NCBI GenBank assembly: GCA_013204605.1
Contig: JABMNI010000069.1
Span: 1-64,000, forward strand
Direction of reading: 5' to 3'
Source: Ignavibacteria bacterium
GTDB taxonomy: Bacteria > Bacteroidota > Ignavibacteria > Kapaibacteriales > Kapaibacteriaceae
DNA length: 64,000 nt
The position numbers and the translations under genes were made by a program. A model generated the notes under the pieces. It worked only from the letters and a program-made list of their open reading frames with translations. It was not told the DNA's origin and made no database searches. The number at the start of each line of letters is the position of its first letter. Within the stretch, counting starts at the first letter, position 1. Below, one piece after another: positions 55,727 to 63,933 of the stretch.

Positions 55727-55867
55727 AAGTTTGTTTACTATATATCCTAATGATTGTTTGTTAATACATAATATTAGTGTAGTTTTATAGCTAGGTGTAT
55801 TGTAATAGTTATCCACAATCTCGATCAAAACGGAATAAGTAACATTATTATGTGTTGATTGTTGTTG

Positions 55868-55915
55868 CTGGTGTAATTGCCTGCCGTACGACTGGTGTAA
55901 TTGCCTGCCGTACGA
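55868..55915. repeat. Perfect 24-bp tandem duplication upstream of the Ig-like T9SS gene
   Basis: Two identical adjacent 24-mers (55868-55891, 55892-55915), each starting CTGGTGTAATTGCC and ending CCGTACGA. They lie in a 252-base gap, about 65 bases before the start at 55979. The rest of the gap is AT-rich without a clear gene. Exact identity indicates a recent duplication or a functional paired site. Confidence 0.85.
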
Positions 55916-55978
55916 TAAACACGGAATTAAAATCGAAACAAAAATATTTTTACTCATAATTTTAAAAGGATTTATGTT

Positions 55979-58663
55979 ATGAAAAGACAACTACTCTTTT
56001 CTTTCATAGTCGCGTCAGCCGTAGTGCTGATGTCTCTTGCACTAAGCATCACAGATGTGAAAGCGCAAAATGTTTACTGTAGCTACGGTTACGGCAGTTA
56101 CACCGTCTCCGCACCGACATCTGGGGCAGTATTTACTCAGGGCGATGCCATGAGTGTTAAGTGGACGTGTACGTATAACCCGAGCAACTACAGTCTTGGT
56201 CAAGAAATTTACATTTCGACCAACGGAGGGTCAACTTGGACGTTTTTACAAGCAGTGTCGCCAACCACAAATAATGGTGGTGATACGTGGACCATTCCAA
56301 AAACATACGCTACCGGTACAAATTTTAGGTTGTTGGTGACTGATAAGCCAGATAACAGAAGCTGGTACTGTAACCTAAACAACAACGGGATGAGCGGAAT
56401 TTTTACCATCCTTCTAGGTTGTGCTGCTCCAAAGTATACAACACAGATTAAAGCGGCTTCTCCTTGCGTTAACACAAACCATACTATTAGTGTAACGTCG
56501 GGCATGACGAACGGAACGTATGATTGGAGAAAAGACGGAGTGATCCGCGCTACTACTACAACTCCATCGTACACTATTAATAACATACAATTAACTGATG
56601 CAGGATATTGGGATGTGATAGGTACTGATAATTGCGATCGTACTATAGCTTTCTCTACAAGTATTGCTGCGTTGATTACCGTGTTGGAGCCGCCAGTTGT
56701 TACAGTACAACCAGTTGCAACAATGACGATCTGTGAGGCGGGAAAGAATACATTGAGCGTTACAGCATCAGGTGCTAGTTTAACGTATCAGTGGAGACAG
56801 AATGACGTCAATCTTCCTGGCGAAACCGGTACAAGTTTATTGATAGATAACGCTGTTTCTGCCAAAGAAGGTTCGTATACATGTGTGGTTAGTGGCACAT
56901 GTGCCCCTCCCGCAACTAGTAACGCCACTGTAGTTACCGTTATACTTCGTCCAAGAATCGTACAAAACCCAGTTTCAACTGGTGTGTGTCCGGGAGCTAC
57001 CGCCACGCTTTCAATCACCACTCAACCTGCTCCAAATTTGGTGTACCAGTGGTTTAGAAATTTGAAGCCAATCGTGGGTGCTAACAGCACTTCACTAGTT
57101 TTGTCTAACTACGACTACAATATGGATGGTCAGTATCAGTGCGTTGTTACGGTTAACGTTCCAAACCCTCTGAACTGCGTTATTACTGCAAATTCGGCTA
57201 TCGCCGACGTTATGGGTTATCAGGGACCAGTTGTTAAGAAAAGCCCAGATACTTCTGATGTATGCCTTGATGGAAACATTACGCTAAAATCTCAGTTTGA
57301 TGGTCCTGGTTTGTCTTACCAGTGGAATTTGAATGGTAGCCCAATTCCCGGCGCTAACTCGAATTCGCTAACTCTTACAAACGCCAAGCCTTCCCAGGCA
57401 GGTATGTATACTGTTACTGCCACCACCGGCACGTGTAATTTGGCTGCCACGGCTATGCCCGCAATGTTGAACGTATTAGGTAAGCCTTCGTTTACAGCCC
57501 AGCCAACTGATCAGAAGTTAATGGTAGGAGATAAGCTAACCTTAACTGCAACTGCAACAGATGCTCGTATGATGCAGTGGACAAAAGATAGCAAGCCAAT
57601 TGCCGGAGCAACTGGCATGACCTATACGATTGACAAAGTAAAGATGTCGGATGCCGGTTACTACAACGTACTAGTATCGAATGCTTGCGCAGGCGGAACT
57701 TCTTCAGCTTACGCGCAGGTTTCTGTTAAAGATCCTTCGCTTGATGTTCCTGAGTTGACCCTGTCTCAGAACACTGCCGGTTTGGGTGAAATTCCAATCG
57801 GATATAGCAAAAGCATGACCCTTACTGATCTGATTCAGAACACCGGATTGGCTCCAATGGACGTTACCGGTATTTCAATCTCAGGCCCTGGTTTTGAAAT
57901 CGTGACTTCAACACCAACTCCATTTACGCTAAATGCTACAATGAAGTCGACAGTTGAGTTCAAAACAACACCTTTGGCAATCGGTCCTCAGTCAGGTACA
58001 ATCACAATTACTACAAACGCTCCTAACCCCACTGGTACCGTTACACTAACAGCTCTTTCTGTTCTTCGCTACGATAACCCTAAGTCATCTGACTATGGTA
58101 TGGTTGAAGAGACAAAAACTAAAGAGCAGTGCATTGCAATCAACAACACATCTGGTATCGACATCACCCTTGAGTCTATTACGGTTGGTGGAACAGATGC
58201 AAGTGCGTTCACAGTTCTAACTACAATGCCACTTGCAATTGCTGCAGGTGCAACTGAAAACGTTTGTGTTCGCTTTGCTCCAGGTACTCAAGGTGCCAAA
58301 TCAGGTACACTTTCAGTTGTTTCGTCTACCGGTGGAAATTCAACAATTGCCCTTACGGGTGAAGGTGTTCCTACTGTAGGTGTCGAGGACGCTGTTGCAG
58401 CTGGAATCTCGGTATCTCCAAACCCAATGCGCGATAACGTTGAAATCAGATTTGGTAAACCAATGGCGACGGTTAACATCGATGTTATTTCTAACAACGG
58501 TCAGATTGTTGCTCAGCTAACTAACCAAGAGAGTTCAACTTCTTCCGTGGTACGTTGGAACGGTCAAGGCGCAAACGGTGCTGTAGTTGCCTCGGGTGCG
58601 TATACAATTGTAGTTCGTACTTCAAACGCTACATACTCAATTCCGCTTTCAATCGTTCGCTAA
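55979..58663 (+). CDS. Secreted multi-Ig protein with KNH-like and T9SS domains
   Basis: 894 residues. The signal peptide ends TDVKA|Q. Residues about 40-150 form a Kre9/KNH-like domain (VSAPTSGAVFTQGDAMSVKW, IYISTNGGSTWTFLQ). Then come five Ig-like repeats with the pattern LxYQWxxN ... AxxxGxYTCVV (LTYQWRQNDVNLPGETG, LVYQWFRNLKPIVGAN, LSYQWNLNGSPIPGAN, MMQWTKDSKPIAGATG). An ASH-like domain covers about 600-790. The C-terminus (ISVSPNPMRDNVEIRFGKP ... ANGAVVASGAYTIVVRTS) is a FlgD-like T9SS sorting domain. It is monocistronic, ending at a strong terminator, with a 24-bp tandem repeat upstream. Probably an adhesin-like surface protein (inference). Confidence 0.87.
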   Translation: MKRQLLFSFIVASAVVLMSLALSITDVKAQNVYCSYGYGSYTVSAPTSGAVFTQGDAMSVKWTCTYNPSNYSLGQEIYISTNGGSTWTFLQAVSPTTNNGGDTWTIPKTYATGTNFRLLVTDKPDNRSWYCNLNNNGMSGIFTILLGCAAPKYTTQIKAASPCVNTNHTISVTSGMTNGTYDWRKDGVIRATTTTPSYTINNIQLTDAGYWDVIGTDNCDRTIAFSTSIAALITVLEPPVVTVQPVATMTICEAGKNTLSVTASGASLTYQWRQNDVNLPGETGTSLLIDNAVSAKEGSYTCVVSGTCAPPATSNATVVTVILRPRIVQNPVSTGVCPGATATLSITTQPAPNLVYQWFRNLKPIVGANSTSLVLSNYDYNMDGQYQCVVTVNVPNPLNCVITANSAIADVMGYQGPVVKKSPDTSDVCLDGNITLKSQFDGPGLSYQWNLNGSPIPGANSNSLTLTNAKPSQAGMYTVTATTGTCNLAATAMPAMLNVLGKPSFTAQPTDQKLMVGDKLTLTATATDARMMQWTKDSKPIAGATGMTYTIDKVKMSDAGYYNVLVSNACAGGTSSAYAQVSVKDPSLDVPELTLSQNTAGLGEIPIGYSKSMTLTDLIQNTGLAPMDVTGISISGPGFEIVTSTPTPFTLNATMKSTVEFKTTPLAIGPQSGTITITTNAPNPTGTVTLTALSVLRYDNPKSSDYGMVEETKTKEQCIAINNTSGIDITLESITVGGTDASAFTVLTTMPLAIAAGATENVCVRFAPGTQGAKSGTLSVVSSTGGNSTIALTGEGVPTVGVEDAVAAGISVSPNPMRDNVEIRFGKPMATVNIDVISNNGQIVAQLTNQESSTSSVVRWNGQGANGAVVASGAYTIVVRTSNATYSIPLSIVR

Positions 58664-58685
58664 TCAATTAGCCTTCATGTAAATT

Positions 58686-58718
58686 AAGTGCCTCCATTTA
58701 TGGGGGCACTTTTTTTTT
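58686..58718 (+). terminator. Rho-independent terminator after the Ig-like T9SS gene
   Basis: AAGTGCCTCC-ATTTAT-GGGGGCACTT followed by a run of T residues. It ends 18 bases before the ispD start. Confidence 0.92.
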
Positions 58719-58735
58719 GTACTAAATTGTTCATT

Positions 58736-59455
58736 ATGAAACCAGACGAAACCCACGTAATGCCTTTCGCCGTAGTTATTCCAGCCGCTGGGGTTGGAAG
58801 GCGTATGGACAGCACGACACCAAAACAGTACCTCCAATTGGATGGCATACCAGTCATAATTCGTACTCTAACCACCGTACTTTCTATCCCGCAAGTATCT
58901 GTGGTGGTGGTTGCGTTACATAAAGACGACTCCCACTTTAAGCGGATTTGCGTGGAATTTGGGCTAGACGTGAATCGAATTCAAACCGTCATTGGGGGAG
59001 CTGAACGCCAAAACTCCATCGAAAACGCAATTCTGAGCTTAGATTTCGAGGGTCCTACCAACCCACAGATTGTCCTTATTCACGATGCCGTGCGTCCATT
59101 TGCCTCCGCCAGACTATTCCTACAAATTGCCCTCGAAGCGTCGAAAAGCGGTGCGGCTGTGCCTGCACTGCCTACTACCGACACTATCAAAGAAGTTAAC
59201 GATGCCAATTTCGTAGTCCAAACCCTTAACAGATCGGCTCTCCGACATATACAAACTCCTCAGGGGTTTCGTTTAGCCCCCTACAAAATTGCCCTGCAAA
59301 GTGCCATTAAAAGTGGCATTAATTACCCAGATGATGCAGCCGTGTTTGAGGCAGGGGGCTTTCCCGTTGCATGTATTACCGGCGAGCTAAATAACATCAA
59401 AATCACAAATCAAGCAGATTTAGCCATTGCAGAGAGAATATTGTCTATTATTTAG
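58736..59455 (+). CDS. ispD: 2-C-methyl-D-erythritol 4-phosphate cytidylyltransferase
   Basis: 239 residues from the ATG at 58736 (MKPDETHVMPFAVVIPAAGV); upstream codons lie in the terminator. Motifs: PAAGVGRRMDSTTPKQYLQL (nucleotide-binding), GAERQNSIENAIL, ILIHDAVRPF written here as VLIHDAVRPF, TDTIKEV, LRHIQTPQGF and DDAAVFEAGG. It couples MEP with CTP to form CDP-ME in the non-mevalonate isoprenoid pathway. No other MEP gene is in the window. The preceding strong terminator means it needs its own promoter, which I cannot identify. Confidence 0.95.
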   Translation: MKPDETHVMPFAVVIPAAGVGRRMDSTTPKQYLQLDGIPVIIRTLTTVLSIPQVSVVVVALHKDDSHFKRICVEFGLDVNRIQTVIGGAERQNSIENAILSLDFEGPTNPQIVLIHDAVRPFASARLFLQIALEASKSGAAVPALPTTDTIKEVNDANFVVQTLNRSALRHIQTPQGFRLAPYKIALQSAIKSGINYPDDAAVFEAGGFPVACITGELNNIKITNQADLAIAERILSII

Positions 59456-59503
59456 TAACAAATAAATTTTATTTCGTAACAAATAAACATTATTCAAGTT
59501 TTA

Positions 59504-59535
59504 TTTGCGTCTCCGGCCTCCCGCGTGTATATTCG
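59504..59535 (+). promoter_or_regulatory. Bacteroidota-type promoter for the DUF2795 gene
   Basis: TTTG (59504-59507), 20 bases, then TATATTCG (59528-59535) match the -33/-7 consensus with one deviation in the -7 box. A leader of about 35 bases precedes the ATG at 59576. A repeated TAACAAATAAA (near 59456 and 59477) lies just upstream. Confidence 0.5.
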
Positions 59536-59575
59536 CGCCCGTTAAATTTTGCGGCAATTCACAAGGATTTAAATT

Positions 59576-59815
59576 ATGTTCTGGACACCTGAGCTTGCAT
59601 CTTTCTTGGAAGACGCTCCATGGCCAGCAACCAAAGACGAGCTAATCGACTACTGCGACAGGACTGCAGCACCGTTTCAGGTTATTGATAACTTGATGGA
59701 ATTGGATGATCCGGAGGATCCTGTCTATGAAGGAATTGAAGACCTTTGGCCTGAATACGAAGAAGCATCGGACGATTTTTTCTTCAGCGAAGATGATGAA
59801 CTGAGTGAATATTGA
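59576..59815 (+). CDS. DUF2795 family small acidic protein
   Basis: 79 residues, strongly acidic at the C-terminus. APWPATKDELIDYCDRTAAP, VIDNLMELDDPEDPVYEGIE and DLWPEY match the DUF2795 pattern, a family of small bacterial proteins of unknown function widespread in Bacteroidota and relatives. It has its own promoter and its own strong terminator, so it is a single-gene transcript. Function unknown. Confidence 0.85.
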   Translation: MFWTPELASFLEDAPWPATKDELIDYCDRTAAPFQVIDNLMELDDPEDPVYEGIEDLWPEYEEASDDFFFSEDDELSEY

Positions 59816-59834
59816 AATGTTTGCGTGTTTTTTT

Positions 59835-59874
59835 AAAGCCCAATAGCGTTAAAGCTCTTGGGCTTTTCTTTTTG
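59835..59874 (+). terminator. Rho-independent terminator after the DUF2795 gene
   Basis: AAAGCCCAATAGC pairs with GCTCTTGGGCTTT across a short loop and is followed by TTCTTTTTG. It ends 28 bases before the GTG start of the Omp85 gene. Confidence 0.88.
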
Positions 59875-59901
59875 TGTGGTGCTTACCAGTATTTTTGAAC
59901 C

Positions 59902-62247
59902 GTGAGTACTTTACTCGTCTGTAAAAAATATTTCCTCTTCGCACATTTGTGTGCTGCATTGCTGTGTTGTATTACGTTTAGCAGTGTTTCGCAGCATGTG
60001 CTTAATGCTGACGCTAATCAAGACGTTCGGAGTGGCTACAATGACTCTCAAGAACTCCAAGATTTAAAGATAGTCGGCTGTGAAGTAACAACACCAGAAC
60101 AAATTTTGGGAGTCATTCATAGTCGTCAGAGTGAAGTGAGTGTCACCCGAAAACTCACTGAGTATTACTATTTAAATCTTAAAGAAAATTCCTCTACTCC
60201 ACCCGCTGTAATGCGCACGCTTTCCGGATTGTACAAGGATTTGGTTTTGGAAATTCGGTATTACAACAGAAACAAGGCCCAGGATGATAGTGCAGCCATT
60301 TTGGTTTTCCTACAACAGAATGGCTTTCACAATTCTACGGTGAATTACACCTACGGTTTTGTGGAAGAAGATCAGGCAAATGTTCTTCAGTTTACCATTT
60401 TTGAAGGTGTACGAGCTGTTGTTGATACCGTTATGTATTTGGGAGTGGACAGAGTAGATCCGGAAGTATTACGTACCGCGTTTGATGTTAGGTCAATACA
60501 AAATGGAACCCCGTTCTCGGAGGTAGACGTGGAGTCAGAAGTAAAGAGTGTGGTTGCTGAACTTCAAAACAATGGTTATTTCCGGTGTTCACATGATGCA
60601 CCGTTGGTTGTCACGTCAAATGATGGGTTACACGATTCAATTTTTGTTCGGATAAATCCAGGACGTCGAGTAAGGATAGCGCAAATAGTATTTGAAGAGA
60701 ATTTGAACAACCAACCGAGCGTTACAGAAGGTACTCGTCGAAGGCAATTGGACTTTAAAGAGGGTGAGTGGTTCAATAAGAAGAAAATTGAGGCCTCTCG
60801 TGCAAATTTGATTTCCTTAGGGGTATTCGAAACTGTGACGATCGACACTATATCCGTTGAGTTCGTAGATAATAAAGGGGCTTCCACTACTGACTCCAAT
60901 ATTGCGCTTCGAGTTTTCACGAAGAATGTTAAGGTTTATGATGTTGGTCTTAACCTTTTACTTTATCAAACTTCAATTGACAACTATTTGAACGGTGGTG
61001 TGGGTCTTAATGCTCAATACAAGAATCTGTTTGGAGGTGCTCAAGTTGCTAGTGCCACTTTCCAATATGTGTTGCAAGATCTGAGTCGCGCTTTCCAGAA
61101 ACAAAACATCGAAACCGAAGCGTTAGCCTCTATGGTTTTGGCTTGGCCGAATATCGCGAGAGTGTTCGACAATCGCGTGGGTATACAGATGAATACTTTT
61201 TACTCTCTACGTGTACTCGTTTTTCCTTTCAAATTGGAGTCGTTTAATGTTACGGCTCGCGCACCGATAAGTCTTTATCGGTACACGATTTTTAATGGTG
61301 TCGACCTGAGTATTGGTTTGGAGCGTCAGGTTCCACGTGACTTTAGGGAAACTAAAGACTCAGCCCTAGGTGAAGCGAAATCATCTCAGGATTCCGCTTT
61401 TGTGCTGTCGACATTTAACCAATTCATCGTTCTAGACGATTACCTTCACAACTCTACCGGATTTTTTACCGGTGTGTACGCTGGTATAAGCTTCAAAGGG
61501 GAACACCGCGATAACCTAACCAATCCTACTCGTGGAACATTTACAAACCTGGCCACTGAAATTGGTTTGGGGGCTGGACAGTTTGTGAGAATTCAATTTT
61601 TTAATACAGCTGCTATAAGTTTAGCTCCTAGAACTGTTTTTGCAACTAAGGTCAGATTGGGCCACATAGCGTTGCTTGGGTTCTCTCGCAATAGTTCTAC
61701 CGATACAAACACCTATGTACCGCTAGAACGGCAATTTTTTGCCGGGGGCGCTGCTAGTATCCGTTCATATCCATCTCGAACCTTACATGATCCCCATTCT
61801 GGCTTTATTGTAAACCCCGACTCAAATAGCACAGACCCACTTTCAAGCAACAGAATTTTATCCAATGTAATTGGAAGCGGCTCATTAATTGAGTTAGGTT
61901 TTGAGTTTAGGTACACTTTTGCGCGTCCGAGAGGAATAGATGATACCTGGGCTTCCTTAATTGAACGAAGCGGTTTTGCGTTCTTTACAGATATTGGGAA
62001 TGCCTTTAACAGGCTAACTCCCTCCTTGTACGGTAAAATGCGCCTAGAGGACCTCTGGAGGGGCTCTGTTGTGGCAATGGGAGTCGGTTACCGGTTCGAA
62101 ACACCGGTTGGCCCGTTTAGGGTTGATTATGCGACCAGTGTATACGACCCTTTGCGCACTGACGGTAAGTTCATCTTTGATGGACGCAAAAATTTAATGG
62201 GTTTTGGCAATTGGCAGCTTAGCATAGGGCTTGGCCAAGCTTTCTAA
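59902..62247 (+). CDS. Omp85-family outer-membrane assembly protein (BamA/TamA-like)
   Basis: 781 residues, starting at GTG. The signal peptide ends TFSSVS|Q. POTRA-like domains cover about 55-330 (GTPFSEVDVESEVKSVVAEL, GEWFNKKKIEASRANLISLG, VFETVTIDTISV). The D15/Omp85 barrel covers about 350-781, with FFAGGAASIRSYPSRTL near residue 615 and GPFRVDYATSVYDP near the end. The usual lid-loop motif is IRGF/IRGY; here it is IRSY, a Gly-to-Ser change. The POTRA number (about three) and length suggest TamA rather than BamA. It would insert or fold barrel proteins. One motif AAGGGGCT encodes NKGAS. Confidence 0.85.
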   Translation: MSTLLVCKKYFLFAHLCAALLCCITFSSVSQHVLNADANQDVRSGYNDSQELQDLKIVGCEVTTPEQILGVIHSRQSEVSVTRKLTEYYYLNLKENSSTPPAVMRTLSGLYKDLVLEIRYYNRNKAQDDSAAILVFLQQNGFHNSTVNYTYGFVEEDQANVLQFTIFEGVRAVVDTVMYLGVDRVDPEVLRTAFDVRSIQNGTPFSEVDVESEVKSVVAELQNNGYFRCSHDAPLVVTSNDGLHDSIFVRINPGRRVRIAQIVFEENLNNQPSVTEGTRRRQLDFKEGEWFNKKKIEASRANLISLGVFETVTIDTISVEFVDNKGASTTDSNIALRVFTKNVKVYDVGLNLLLYQTSIDNYLNGGVGLNAQYKNLFGGAQVASATFQYVLQDLSRAFQKQNIETEALASMVLAWPNIARVFDNRVGIQMNTFYSLRVLVFPFKLESFNVTARAPISLYRYTIFNGVDLSIGLERQVPRDFRETKDSALGEAKSSQDSAFVLSTFNQFIVLDDYLHNSTGFFTGVYAGISFKGEHRDNLTNPTRGTFTNLATEIGLGAGQFVRIQFFNTAAISLAPRTVFATKVRLGHIALLGFSRNSSTDTNTYVPLERQFFAGGAASIRSYPSRTLHDPHSGFIVNPDSNSTDPLSSNRILSNVIGSGSLIELGFEFRYTFARPRGIDDTWASLIERSGFAFFTDIGNAFNRLTPSLYGKMRLEDLWRGSVVAMGVGYRFETPVGPFRVDYATSVYDPLRTDGKFIFDGRKNLMGFGNWQLSIGLGQAF

Positions 62248-62261
62248 AAAACGTAGCCAGC

Positions 62262-62302
62262 AAATCTAATTGTAGCTCTCCAATTGCTACTCTTAGATTT
62301 TT
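62262..62302. terminator. Bidirectional terminator between convergent genes
   Basis: AAATCTAA-TT-GTAGC ... GCTAC-TC-TTAGATTT forms an interrupted stem with A- and T-runs on both sides, between the Omp85 gene and coaX. The coaX stop codon (62293-62295) lies in the distal arm. Confidence 0.75.
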
Positions 62303-63120
62303 GCAATTACTGTGTCTTGAAGATCTGAAATTTTTGCATCTGCTAACAGTCGCAAAATTCCATCAGTCACAATATTGCTATCTTCTCTAACAGTAAGCCC
62401 CTTTGCCTCCAAACCACGTTGTACAAACCGACTCTCACCGCCCGTAAGTACGATTGGAACTTTTTCACCGCCGAAAAATGCCTTTTGAAAATTTTCTACC
62501 GTGTACAAAATGCTGCCGATGGCAGATGAAACCACCCCCGACAATAGAGACTCCTTGGTGTTGATGCCACTCGTACCCTCGGGTTCCTCCATGGGGATGA
62601 GTGCAATTGCCGCAGTTTGCTTGGAAAGTCCAAATATCTGAGTTGACATTCCAGCAAAAATGACGCCGCCTAAAAATACTTTTTCCGACGACACCGCATT
62701 GATGGTAATAGCTGTTCCACAGTCCACAGTGATCAACGGTGGTGGAGCTACTTGCATTGCTCCAATTGTTCCCAACAACCTGTCTATACCGGCACTCTCA
62801 ACATTTCCAAACTGCAAAAGCCCCTGATTTCGCATCAACAACGAGTGCACGTTGAGCGTTTTGTGTCCCAGTATACGTTGCAACACCTTTACTATCGCTG
62901 TCGTGTGTTTTGGGTTCACACTGCTTAACCCTATTAAATACTTTTGGGTTGTGTGATCGCGGAAATGATGCTGAACATTTTTCTTCCACTCTTTGTCGTA
63001 TGGAAAGGAAAGTTCTACATTATCATGGTGAATTTTCACCCTACTGTTGCCTACATCAATACCGCAAATACCGTATTCTACGTTATTGAGTTCAATCTTC
63101 GTATCGTATAGTGTCGACAT
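62293..63120 (-). CDS. coaX: Type III pantothenate kinase
   Basis: 275 residues from Met at 63120 (MSTLYDTKIELNNVEYGICG); the frame is open further to 63153 inside birA. Motifs: CGIDVGNSRVKIH (phosphate-binding DxGN), SAGIDRLLGTIGAM, ITVDCGTAITINAV, GGVIFAGMSTQ and LTGGES. It phosphorylates pantothenate, the first step to coenzyme A. It overlaps the 3' end of birA by about 29 bases in another frame; the same birA-coaX pairing occurs in many genomes. Confidence 0.92.
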   Translation of the reverse strand: MSTLYDTKIELNNVEYGICGIDVGNSRVKIHHDNVELSFPYDKEWKKNVQHHFRDHTTQKYLIGLSSVNPKHTTAIVKVLQRILGHKTLNVHSLLMRNQGLLQFGNVESAGIDRLLGTIGAMQVAPPPLITVDCGTAITINAVSSEKVFLGGVIFAGMSTQIFGLSKQTAAIALIPMEEPEGTSGINTKESLLSGVVSSAIGSILYTVENFQKAFFGGEKVPIVLTGGESRFVQRGLEAKGLTVREDSNIVTDGILRLLADAKISDLQDTVIAKI

Positions 63121-63835
63121 CTGATACTGTCCGTTCAATTTGTGTGACAACATTGCGTGCTACCAATCTTCCGTCCTCTTGCACTCTAACCACAATCCAA
63201 ATTCCATTTTCTGAAAATATTCTAATAGACTTTCCAACGATGTTCAATTCATGCACCCAATTTTCATACAGCTTTTGCACGCCTGCATATTGAAGTTCAG
63301 TGTACGTTTTTTTTAACAGATTTATGATATTAGATAAGTCAGCATCCGCACCAAGTAGTCGTAGTGACGTGCAACGCTGTGTGATAGTATCTGGAAACTC
63401 TACCTGGTCCACGTTGATCCCAATTCCCACTATTGTACTCTCACATTTTCCACCTTGAAACTCATGTTCAACAATGGTTCCAGCAATTTTATACCATTCA
63501 CCGTCAATAGAGGATATTACATCGTTGGGATACTTGAGCGTTGAAAGTGTGTTAGGAGCGGCCATTCTTACCACTTTTAATGCTGCCAAAGCCCCCTTAG
63601 CCATAAATATTGATAGTTCCTGAACACTTTGAGGTTGTGTGTGTTTTATTCCAATTGAACAGTACACATTTGCTCCAAAGTCGCCATGCCAAATGCGACC
63701 CTTTCTTCCCCTCCCATTTGTTTGATGCAATGCGCTTACAAAAACATATGGATAGGTTCTTAATAGTTCTTTAGCGTAGTCGTTAGTGCTAGTGACCGAC
63801 GGCAGATGAAATTCTATGGGTGTGATTGTGCTCAT
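63092..63835 (-). CDS. birA: Biotin--[acetyl-CoA-carboxylase] ligase without DNA-binding domain
   Basis: 247 residues. Motifs: LPSVTSTNDYAKELL, TNGRGRKGRIWHG (biotinyl-AMP loop GRGRxG), LKYPNDVISSIDGEWYKIAG and VGIGINVDQVEFP. KYPND replaces the usual KWPND. It starts directly at the catalytic domain and lacks the N-terminal helix-turn-helix of regulatory BirA, so it should only biotinylate carboxylase carrier proteins. It is divergent from mnmE across a 98-base region with a perfect palindrome. Confidence 0.93.
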   Translation of the reverse strand: MSTITPIEFHLPSVTSTNDYAKELLRTYPYVFVSALHQTNGRGRKGRIWHGDFGANVYCSIGIKHTQPQSVQELSIFMAKGALAALKVVRMAAPNTLSTLKYPNDVISSIDGEWYKIAGTIVEHEFQGGKCESTIVGIGINVDQVEFPDTITQRCTSLRLLGADADLSNIINLLKKTYTELQYAGVQKLYENWVHELNIVGKSIRIFSENGIWIVVRVQEDGRLVARNVVTQIERTVSDVDTIRYED

Positions 63836-63876
63836 TCGATTGTAGGTTCAAAGTTAATCCCTTTATCAATCAAAAT

Positions 63877-63898
63877 TATAGTAAATATATTTACTATA
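63877..63898. promoter_or_regulatory. Perfect 22-bp palindrome between birA and mnmE
   Basis: TATAGTAAATA followed by its exact reverse complement. It is centred in the 98-base divergent region, 42 bases from the birA start and 36 from mnmE, so it could control both. Its core GTAAATATATTTAC differs by one base from the site near 36536. Confidence 0.65.
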
Positions 63899-63933
63899 CA
63901 AGTACCACTTCCAACTCCGTAATTTACAGTTCT

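Larger units (their letters stand above)
557..63598. repeat. Dispersed octamer AAGGGGCT and variants, about 30 copies
   Basis: Exact AAGGGGCT on the plus strand starts at 3678, 19736, 28276, 31894, 33866, 35522, 37947, 41084, 43909, 46832, 54984 and 60875. On the minus strand (AGCCCCTT) it starts at 557, 18585, 40167, 47065, 52030, 54635 and 62396. The 9-mer AAGGGGGCT is at 1045, 29319(-), 30323, 35331(-), 42812 and 63590(-). TAGGGGGCT on the minus strand is at 36658, 41533, 45178, 54294 and 59275. Most lie in genes, in different reading frames. None occurs between 3.7 and 18.5 kb. Confidence 0.85.

Noticed and set aside
55712-55990. 92-residue minus-strand open frame with repeated YGRQLHQ
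   Set aside because: It is only the translation of the 24-bp tandem duplication and overlaps a real start region; there is no coding signal.
557-63598. AAGGGGCT as a KOPS-like replication-direction marker
   Set aside because: The copies, including variants, are split about equally between strands with no switch point, which does not fit a strongly polar motif within 64 kb of one replichore.
63877-63898. BirA auto-operator
   Set aside because: This BirA has no helix-turn-helix domain, and the palindrome does not resemble the known biotin operator half-sites.
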